From assembly GCA_030150085.1 (NCBI GenBank), contig JASLGJ010000506.1:1-6094 (forward strand): a DNA stretch of 6,094 nt, read 5' to 3'. A program made the position numbers and the translations under genes. Source of the DNA: Candidatus Elarobacter sp. (lineage in GTDB: Bacteria > Vulcanimicrobiota > Vulcanimicrobiia > Vulcanimicrobiales > Vulcanimicrobiaceae). Positions 1 to 4,779 of the stretch are shown here, piece after piece (positions within the stretch are counted from its first letter, which is position 1; the number at the start of each line of letters is the position of its first letter). The notes under the pieces were generated by a model, which searched no databases, was not told the origin of the DNA, and was given only the letters and a program-made list of their open reading frames with translations.

Positions 1-1525
1 CCGGCACGTCCGAGCCCGCGACCTGGGGCGAGGAGACGACGAAGCGGTCCAGCCGCGGGTCGCCCGCGAAGCGCGCCTGCGGGCCGACCACGCGCAGCAC
101 GCCCGCCTCGACCAGCGCCAGGGTCTGGTAGAGCCGGATGCGCGGCGGCCCGGCGGCCAGGAACGCGCTGCGCGGGTTGTACCAGCCGATGAAGTCGCGC
201 TCGTGCGACTCCGGCGTCAGGCCCGAGAAGTCGACCAGGTTGCGGATCACCCAGCGCGTGTCGCGCAGCACGTCGAGCGCGGCCTTGAGCGGCGAGTCCA
301 CGTTGCCGTGCTCGGCGTGCTCCAGATCGCGCTTCAGCTCGGCGATCAGGGCCCGCTCGAACGCGGCCGGGCCGGCGAACTGCATCCCGGTGAAGGGGCG
401 CGCGATGCGGTCGAGGTCGACCGGCGGGAGCTCGACGCCGAAGCGCGCGGCGAGCGCGCTCACGTCGGGCACGCCGCGCTCGGCCGCCGCCGCGACCGCG
501 GCGGTGAACTCGGCCGCCGCGCCCGCGCCGTGCCGCAGGCGCAGCTCGGTGGCGTAGTAGACGAGGTTGACCTCGGCCAGCAGCCACGGCACCGCGTCGC
601 GCTTGAAGTCGATCCGCCCGGGGTTGTGCTTGCGCACCCGGTCGGGGGTGAACATCACCGGCGTGTAGGCGTAGAGCGGTTCCTTCTGGTTGCGGCCGCG
701 CGCGGGCAGCGGCATGCCGCTGCGCGAGCCGCCCACGAGCAGCGGCTCGCGCCCGCTGGGCTGATAGACCAGCCCGCCGCCGGGCTTCTCGGCGAACGTG
801 CCGCCGCGCCCGAGCGTCAGCGCGGCCATCACGTCGTAGAACGACAGGCCCAGGCCCAGGATCCCGACCGCCGAGCCGGGCGGGATCGCGTCGAGCGGCA
901 TGTCGGCGGCGGAGTCGCCGTCGATGTAGCGCAAGTGCGGGCGGGTGGCGGCGAACTCGGCCAGCGCGGCCAGCTCGCCGGTATGCTCCTGGCGCGAGTG
1001 CCCCGTGACGAGGATGACGCGGTCGGCGCGCAGGTGCGTGCCGTTCGAGAGCGCCAGCGCGTAGCCGTCGCCGGCCGCGCTGCGAGCCAAGCTCTCGACC
1101 GCGGCGCGCACGCGGTGCAGCGTCGCGTTGGGCGGCAAGCCGCGCTCGACCGCTTCGAGCACGAAGTGCATGTAGCGCCCGTGCAGCGCGCGCGGCGCGT
1201 AGCCGTTGGGACCCGGGCAAGCGGGATCGACCGAGGCCCAGTACTGCACCAGCGACGGGCCGGCGCCGGCCCGGGCCGGGCCGCCGTCGGGAATGCCCGA
1301 GAAGGCCGAGACCTCGCCGCAGACGGTGTTCATCAGGAACCAGTCGGGCTGGTCGGTGCGCCAGACCCGCCCGCAGCCGACCTCGACCGCGTCGATCAGG
1401 TGGATCTCGACCGGGCGGCGGGGCGGCTGGGCCGCCAGCCGCGCACCCATGCGCTCGACGATGGAAAGCCCGCGCGGGCCGCTCCCGATCACCGCGATGC
1501 GGTGCGGAGCGCCTTGCTGTTGCAT
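1..1525 (-). CDS. FAD/NAD(P)-binding flavoprotein (COG4529 / NAD_binding_9 type), 3' end beyond window
   Basis: The 508 visible residues have no stop before the left edge. Residues 11-20 (AVIGSGPRGL) form the N-terminal GxGxxG dinucleotide fold with the PRGLS signature of the COG4529 family. A TGH motif lies at 174-176, and a second nucleotide-binding segment, GILGLGLSFYD, at 221-231 is followed by LTLGRGGTF. Two nucleotide sites suggest a cytosolic flavin enzyme using NAD(P)H, possibly a monooxygenase. Family members are poorly characterised; some N-oxygenating enzymes of natural-product pathways (for example CreE, nitrosuccinate synthase) are, as I recall, annotated this way, but substrate cannot be read here. 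ATG is the earliest possible start, because an in-frame TAG lies three codons upstream; AGGG lies 11 nt before it, a loose ribosome site. It is the fourth gene of the operon, 47 bp after the transporter. Family call is firm; reaction is unknown. Confidence 0.85.
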   Translation of the reverse strand, partial: MQQQGAPHRIAVIGSGPRGLSIVERMGARLAAQPPRRPVEIHLIDAVEVGCGRVWRTDQPDWFLMNTVCGEVSAFSGIPDGGPARAGAGPSLVQYWASVDPACPGPNGYAPRALHGRYMHFVLEAVERGLPPNATLHRVRAAVESLARSAAGDGYALALSNGTHLRADRVILVTGHSRQEHTGELAALAEFAATRPHLRYIDGDSAADMPLDAIPPGSAVGILGLGLSFYDVMAALTLGRGGTFAEKPGGGLVYQPSGREPLLVGGSRSGMPLPARGRNQKEPLYAYTPVMFTPDRVRKHNPGRIDFKRDAVPWLLAEVNLVYYATELRLRHGAGAAAEFTAAVAAAAERGVPDVSALAARFGVELPPVDLDRIARPFTGMQFAGPAAFERALIAELKRDLEHAEHGNVDSPLKAALDVLRDTRWVIRNLVDFSGLTPESHERDFIGWYNPRSAFLAAGPPRIRLYQTLALVEAGVLRVVGPQARFAGDPRLDRFVVSSPQVAGSDVP

Positions 1526-1572
1526 GTGAGTCTACACCCTTTGTCCGAGAGCGGTTGGCGGTCGAAGGAAAA

Positions 1573-2823
1573 TCAGGCCGCGCGCGGTTGGCGCGGGACG
1601 AGCGGGACGGCCAGGAACGAGGCGGCCGCGGCGACGCCCCAGACCACGCCCCACGACGACGCGGCGAGCACGACCGGGATCAGCAGCGGGGTGACGAACG
1701 CGGCCGAGAAGGCGGTCGTGTTCTCCAGTCCCAGCGCCGTGCCGGCGCGGCGCGCGCCCGCCATCGCGGCGATCTCGGTGTAGGCCACGCCGTGCCACGA
1801 GCTGGCCAGCATGCCGCCCAGCGCCAGCGCGCCCGCGCACAGCGCGGTCGGCGCGTTGGTGAGCAGCGCGGCGCCGGCCATCGCCGCGCCGGCGAAGGCG
1901 CCGACCGCGGCGACCACGCCGCGCCGGTTGCCGTGCTTGTCGGTGTAGCGCCCGCTCCAGATGCGCAGCGCGGCGCCGCCGAACTGCACCACCAGCAGCG
2001 TGAGGACGACGGTCAGCGTACCGGCGTGCTTGGCGTCGTGCAGGTAGACCGCGGTGAAGGTCAGCACGCCGATCTGCGGCACGGTCAGCAGGCCGCTCGC
2101 GAGCGCCAGGCGCCAGACGTCCCAGCGGCGCAGCGGCGAGCGCCCTTCGAGCGCGGCGGCCGCGGGGCTCGCGCTGCTCGGCGGCAGCTCGTCGGGCCCG
2201 TGCAGCCAGCGCCACGTCGCGCCGGCGGTGACGAAACAGAACAGCGCCAGCACGCCGAACACCGCCCGGAAGCCGTGGCTCGCCGCCAGCCAAGGCAGCA
2301 GCGCCGCGCCGACCGCGCCGCCGATCGGGATCGCGGTCTGGCGCACGCTCATCGCGAACCCGCGCTGCCCTTCGCGGAACCAGGCCATCACCGCGCGCCC
2401 CGAGGAGCCGTTCACGCTCCCGCCCAGCGCGCCGACCAGGAACAAGCACGCCGCGAGCAGCGCCACCGGCGGCACGCCCGCGCCGCTCGGCACGACCGCC
2501 AGCGCCATCAGCGCCAGGATCGCCCCGGTGGAGAGCAGCCCGACCAGCAGCACTCGCCGCTCGCCCCACTTGTCGGTCCACAGGCCCCACAGGATCTCGG
2601 ACAGCGCGATGCCCAGGTAGATGCAGCCCAGCGCCAAGCCCAGCGTGTAGTTGCTCAGGTGGTAGTCGGCGCGCATGGTGATGCCGGTGACCGGAATGCC
2701 GGCGAAGGCGGCCGAGAAGCTGGCCTGCGCGGCCACCCCGATGCCCAGGATCGACCAGCGGTGGTGGGGTCCGAAACGGGGGTGCGCGGCGAGGTGGGAA
2801 TCGGTGATGACGGCCTCCGACAC
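1573..2823 (-). CDS. Major facilitator superfamily transporter
   Basis: A 416-residue inner-membrane protein of ordinary MFS length. Hydrophobic stretches fit about 12 helices in two six-helix halves, split by a polar loop near residues 209-235. MFS motif A appears as GLWTDKWGERR at 80-90 and is echoed in the second half as GRYTDKHGNRR at 291-301. The segment SGRAVMAWFREGQRGFAMSV at 141-160, followed by RQTAIPIGGA, is typical of a broad group of poorly assigned MFS permeases related to the nitrate/cyanate-type families. The GTG start at 2823 is chosen because GGAG sits 5 nt upstream and the cupin stop lies 2 bp before it. An ATG at 2868 would overlap the cupin by 43 bp, and a GTG at 2829 lacks a well-spaced ribosome site. 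Position in the operon suggests it exports or imports the pathway's small molecule; direction and substrate are not visible. Confidence 0.9.
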   Translation of the reverse strand: MSEAVITDSHLAAHPRFGPHHRWSILGIGVAAQASFSAAFAGIPVTGITMRADYHLSNYTLGLALGCIYLGIALSEILWGLWTDKWGERRVLLVGLLSTGAILALMALAVVPSGAGVPPVALLAACLFLVGALGGSVNGSSGRAVMAWFREGQRGFAMSVRQTAIPIGGAVGAALLPWLAASHGFRAVFGVLALFCFVTAGATWRWLHGPDELPPSSASPAAAALEGRSPLRRWDVWRLALASGLLTVPQIGVLTFTAVYLHDAKHAGTLTVVLTLLVVQFGGAALRIWSGRYTDKHGNRRGVVAAVGAFAGAAMAGAALLTNAPTALCAGALALGGMLASSWHGVAYTEIAAMAGARRAGTALGLENTTAFSAAFVTPLLIPVVLAASSWGVVWGVAAAASFLAVPLVPRQPRAA

Positions 2824-2825
2824 GG

Positions 2826-3230
2826 TCACTCCGCCGCGCTGCTGAGCGGCTGGACGGGTTGTTCCCACACCGCGAGCGCGAGGCAGCCGTTCTTGCTGCG
2901 CGGGCCGTGCACGCTGCCGGGCGGCAGCACCAGCAGGCTGTTCGCGGTGAAGACGCCCTCGTCGGTCTCCAGCTCGCCGCTGAGCACGTAGATCAGCTCG
3001 AAGCCGGGGTGGCGGTGCGGCGTCGCGGTGGCGCCGGGCAGATAGCGCACCAGCGCCGCCGCCGGACCGTTGGGGCCGGTCTGCTCGGTGCCGTAGAGGC
3101 GGTGGATCTCGGCGTTGACGCGCCCTTCGCTGCGCAGCGGCTCGAAGCGCAGCTCCTGCTCGCCGAACGACGTGCCGGGAAGGCCGGAGAACAGCCGCGG
3201 GAGATGCTCGACCAGCGAGTTGACGGACAT
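2826..3230 (-). CDS. Small single-domain cupin protein, ChrR-like
   Basis: A 134-residue cytosolic protein with no signal peptide. The cupin core is clear: PHRHPGFELIYVLSGELETD at 71-90 carries the HxHx3E metal-ligand pattern (H72, H74, E78), and VLPPGSVHGP at 101-110 gives the second motif with H108. All four usual ligands are present, so a bound metal (Fe, Zn or Mn) is expected. The VLSGEL and PPGSVHGP wording resembles the cupin of ChrR-type anti-sigma factors, but the zinc-binding anti-sigma N-terminal domain is absent and no sigma factor is nearby, so an anti-sigma role is unlikely. The start is secure: GAGGAG lies 5 nt before the ATG. It lies 29 bp after the dioxygenase stop and 2 bp before the transporter. 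It may be an auxiliary enzyme (isomerase, hydrolase or dioxygenase) or a ligand sensor; the sequence does not tell which. Confidence 0.85.
   Translation of the reverse strand: MSVNSLVEHLPRLFSGLPGTSFGEQELRFEPLRSEGRVNAEIHRLYGTEQTGPNGPAAALVRYLPGATATPHRHPGFELIYVLSGELETDEGVFTANSLLVLPPGSVHGPRSKNGCLALAVWEQPVQPLSSAAE
2829..2832 (-). promoter_or_regulatory. Ribosome binding site deciding the transporter start
   Basis: GGAG on the minus strand lies 5 nt before the GTG at 2823 and overlaps the last codons of the cupin gene. It favours the 416-residue reading of the transporter over the 431-residue reading from the ATG at 2868, and implies translational coupling with the cupin. Confidence 0.6.
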
Positions 3231-3235
3231 GGTTG

Positions 3236-3241
3236 CTCCTC
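3236..3241 (-). promoter_or_regulatory. Strong ribosome binding site of the cupin gene
   Basis: GAGGAG on the minus strand with a 5-nt spacer to the ATG at 3230. It is the best Shine-Dalgarno match in the operon and separates the real cupin start from a long open frame that continues upstream through the dioxygenase gene in another frame. Confidence 0.75.
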
Positions 3242-3259
3242 GATAGACGTGGGTGGTGG

Positions 3260-4264
3260 TCAGTCGCCGACGCGGCCGGCGACGCCGTCGAGCCATTTGC
3301 CGGCGTGGCGGTTCGCGGCCGCCTGGTCGCGGAAGGCGTACGTCTTGAGCAGCCAGCGCGAGCGCGCGCGCTGCGGGTCGTTGATCTCGATCTTCTCGCG
3401 GTTGTGCAGACCGTCTTGGTTGACGAAGGTGAGCAGGTCGCCGGGCAGGATGCGGTGGCGCGTCTTGGTCGCCCGCACGATCGCGTTCTTGAGCGCGAGC
3501 AGCGCGTCTTTGGCCTGTGGCGGCCCGTCCGACGCGACCGTGGTCTGCGTGTCGAAATAGCGGAAGCTGTGGTGGTTCTCGAGGATCGGGTGCACCTCGG
3601 AGGTGGTCAGGCTGCGGTTGCGGTCGCGCGAGAACACGTCGAACGCGGTGACGAAGTGCGGCCCGCGCAGCAGCTTCTGCTCCTCGTCGCTGAGCAGCGT
3701 GAGCAGGTCCCGCCCGTCGATGAAGCTGGTGTAGGTCAGGTCGCCTTCGGGGCAGCGCATGCCCAGCAGCGTGATGAAGTCGGCGCGCACGGGGTGCGCG
3801 GTGCGGTCGTTGTGAAAGGTCAGCTCGCCGTCGCTGAAGCCCGTCAGCTGTCCGCTGTACTTGTCGTGCGCGATCACGTCGGTGAAGAAATCGCCGTTCG
3901 AGCGCGTTCCGTAGGCCAGCAGCGGGGTCGCGACCAAGCGTGCGAAGAGCGCCAGCAGGGTCTCGCCGACGAACGTTTTCTTCTTGGCGTACTTGTCGGC
4001 GAGCGGGTCGCGGTGGTCGAGCAGCGGGATCTCGGGGTCGAGCGGGCAGTTGCGCAGCACGTGGGCCTCGGTCGAGCCGGACGCGCGGTCGGCCCGAATG
4101 CGCGCGCACGCGTCGGCGAAGAAGCCCGGCACGCCGCGCTCGGCCAGTTCCGCGACGGCCCGCGTGAAGGAGGAGTACTCCCGGTACGGGTTCGCGCGGA
4201 CGGCATTCAGTACGTCGTACAGCTCGTCGCGTTCGGCGTCGGTGAACACGCGGCAGGGCTCCAT
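3260..4264 (-). CDS. Fe(II)/2-oxoglutarate dioxygenase, clavaminate-synthase-like (TauD/TfdA superfamily)
   Basis: A 334-residue cytosolic enzyme, normal length for clavaminate synthase-like oxygenases, which mostly hydroxylate or desaturate free or carrier-bound amino acids using O2 and 2-oxoglutarate. The order of motifs matches the family: a helical N-terminal part, then ELTFHNDRTAHPVRADFITL (147-166) with the iron ligands H151 and D153, followed by LLGMRCPEG and a T-Y-T-S-F segment. The C-terminal GDLLTFVNQDGLHNRE (275-290) supplies the distal ligand H287, and R301 or R303 in RARSRW should bind the 2-oxoglutarate carboxylate. The proximal pair reads HxD rather than the HxE common in amino-acid hydroxylases of this group. 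The ATG at 4264 is chosen because the homologous core begins soon after it and GAGGA lies 10 nt upstream. The frame stays open back to 4462, with an in-frame ATG at 4357. It is the first gene of the operon and presumably catalyses its signature oxidation; the substrate is unknown. Confidence 0.87.
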   Translation of the reverse strand: MEPCRVFTDAERDELYDVLNAVRANPYREYSSFTRAVAELAERGVPGFFADACARIRADRASGSTEAHVLRNCPLDPEIPLLDHRDPLADKYAKKKTFVGETLLALFARLVATPLLAYGTRSNGDFFTDVIAHDKYSGQLTGFSDGELTFHNDRTAHPVRADFITLLGMRCPEGDLTYTSFIDGRDLLTLLSDEEQKLLRGPHFVTAFDVFSRDRNRSLTTSEVHPILENHHSFRYFDTQTTVASDGPPQAKDALLALKNAIVRATKTRHRILPGDLLTFVNQDGLHNREKIEINDPQRARSRWLLKTYAFRDQAAANRHAGKWLDGVAGRVGD

Positions 4265-4453
4265 GGCTCGCTCTTCCTCACAGGGCGTCGATGATCGGTA
4301 CAAGTCGATGCAGCAGCGTTCCGCGCCGCACGCGCCGAGGCGTCGTGCGAGCCGCATGGGCGAGCTCGCGACGTCGGACGACGGGCGTTCGTGGCGGAGA
4401 ACGCGGCGCCGAATCGCCGTCACGCCTGGCAGCGCAGCGGCTTTCGGTTGGGA

Positions 4454-4473
4454 ACGGCTCAAGGATCAGCCGT
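4454..4473 (-). promoter_or_regulatory. Leader stem-loop 2
   Basis: A perfect 6-bp inverted repeat, ACGGCT and AGCCGT, with an 8-nt loop. It lies in the predicted leader of the dioxygenase operon, directly downstream of stem-loop 1 in the transcript. No U-run follows, so it is not an intrinsic terminator. It may be a leader structure or chance; 6 bp alone is weak. Confidence 0.35.
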
Positions 4474-4482
4474 CACATGCGT

Positions 4483-4506
4483 GTGAACGAAGCACACTTC
4501 GCTCAC
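4483..4506 (-). promoter_or_regulatory. Leader stem-loop 1 near the predicted transcript start
   Basis: On the minus strand GTGAGCGAAG and CTTCGTTCAC pair over 10 positions around the 4-nt loop TGTG. Nine pairs are Watson-Crick and one is G-U, and the G-U pair forms only in minus-strand RNA (it is an A-C mismatch on the other strand). It lies about 17 bp downstream of the -10 element, so it would sit at the very 5' end of the operon transcript. It may protect the 5' end, act as a regulatory structure, or work as a DNA operator. Confidence 0.5.
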
Positions 4507-4522
4507 CATCACCCGCCCGCAC

Positions 4523-4552
4523 ACAGTACCAGTCACCCAGGACAGGTGTCAA
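4523..4552 (-). promoter_or_regulatory. Sigma70-type promoter of the dioxygenase operon
   Basis: On the minus strand a perfect -35 box TTGACA (4552-4547) is followed by an 18-bp spacer and a TACTGT -10 box (4528-4523), which keeps the key A2 and T6 of TATAAT. Transcription would start near 4516, leaving a leader of about 250 nt before the dioxygenase ATG. It points at the four-gene operon, and I saw no comparable promoter in the short gaps between its genes. Confidence 0.6.
4541..4550. promoter_or_regulatory. Operator-like palindrome in the promoter spacer
   Basis: GACA-N2-TGTC is a perfect 4+4 dyad that overlaps the -35 box by four bases and extends into the spacer. A protein bound here would block RNA polymerase, so it is a candidate repressor site. 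No regulator gene is in the window, and arms of 4 bp can arise by chance. Confidence 0.3.
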
Positions 4553-4570
4553 GCGATCGTTACAAACGTC

Positions 4571-4592
4571 GTACGTGCGCGTGCGCGCGTGT
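4571..4592. other. 22-bp alternating purine-pyrimidine tract
   Basis: An uninterrupted run of alternating purines and pyrimidines, mostly CG and TG steps, lies about 20 bp upstream of the operon -35 box. Such runs can flip to Z-DNA under negative supercoiling. In DNA this rich in GC it may be only compositional. Confidence 0.35.
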
Positions 4593-4676
4593 CGCGACGT
4601 TGTGAGCGCGGTCATCGCGCACCGCGCGGCGCGCGCTGGATACAATCATTTCGCACATGTCGCGTTACTCGCGCGC

Positions 4677-4726
4677 TCGACAAAAGTCAGTTCGACAAGT
4701 CGTTTTTCGACAAGTCGTCTTGTCGA
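4677..4726. repeat. TCGACAAG direct and inverted repeat cluster
   Basis: TCGACAA occurs three times at exact 15-bp spacing (4677, 4692, 4707), and its reverse complement TTGTCGA follows at 4720-4726. The second and third copies share a perfect 13-bp unit, TTCGACAAGTCGT (4691-4703 and 4706-4718), whose CGAC-AA-GTCG core is itself a dyad. TCGACAAG (4707-4714) and CTTGTCGA (4719-4726) form an 8-bp inverted repeat around a 4-nt loop. It lies 50-100 bp after the NamZ gene stop. As a terminator for that gene it is atypical, because the minus-strand hairpin is followed by A5 rather than U residues. It could also be a protein-binding array or a remnant tandem duplication. Confidence 0.7.
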
Positions 4727-4779
4727 TTCGCGCCGCCCGGCGCGCGGTGTACGACGAAACGCACGCCGCGCCGCGCGCG

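Larger units (their letters stand above)
4265..4779. other. 515-bp intergenic region: leader, promoter and repeats
   Basis: No convincing gene lies here on either strand. Reading in the direction of transcription (high to low), it contains the tail after the NamZ gene with CGACAAG repeats, a GC-rich alternating purine-pyrimidine stretch, the operon promoter near 4523-4552, and about 250 nt of probable 5' leader with inverted repeats close to the expected transcript start. The local AT content rises between 4640 and 4730 and around 4540-4570, as expected for regulatory DNA in a GC-rich genome. Confidence 0.75.

Noticed and set aside
203..1783. Long plus-strand open frame across the flavoprotein gene
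   Set aside because: Its translation is low-complexity Arg, Gly, Ala and Val with no recognisable domain. It is antisense to a clear GxGxxG flavoprotein and spans the gene boundary, typical of stop-poor GC-rich DNA.
1532..2590. 352-codon minus-strand frame overlapping the transporter
   Set aside because: It is an Arg/Gly/Ala-rich out-of-frame reading. The overlapping frame has MFS motif A twice and proper membrane segments.
2824..2868. ATG at 2868 as the transporter start
   Set aside because: It would overlap the cupin coding region by 43 bp and add a polar tail. GTG at 2823 has GGAG at ideal spacing.
2826..3230. Anti-sigma factor ChrR
   Set aside because: Only the cupin half is present. 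The N-terminal zinc-binding anti-sigma domain and a neighbouring ECF sigma gene are absent.
2826..4109. 427-codon minus-strand frame that would fuse an upstream region to the cupin
   Set aside because: The upstream 292 codons are an Arg/Pro/Ala-rich shadow of the dioxygenase gene. The real cupin starts at the ATG at 3230 with a strong ribosome site.
4473..4486. CRP-type binding site
   Set aside because: TCACA-N4-TGTGA has the half-sites in the opposite order to the CRP consensus (TGTGA-N6-TCACA) and the wrong spacing. It is kept only as a possible RNA stem.
4641..4720. Plus-strand TACAAT followed by an ATG at 4657 opening a long frame into the NamZ gene region
   Set aside because: There is no -35 box upstream, no ribosome site, and the frame is the codon-aligned antisense of the NamZ gene, which stays open only because Leu TTA/CTA and Ser TCA codons are rare at this GC.
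4702..4726. Intrinsic terminator for the NamZ gene
   Set aside because: The 8-bp hairpin is real, but on the transcribed strand it is followed by A5, not U. The T-run precedes the hairpin on the plus strand, so the canonical form is missing.
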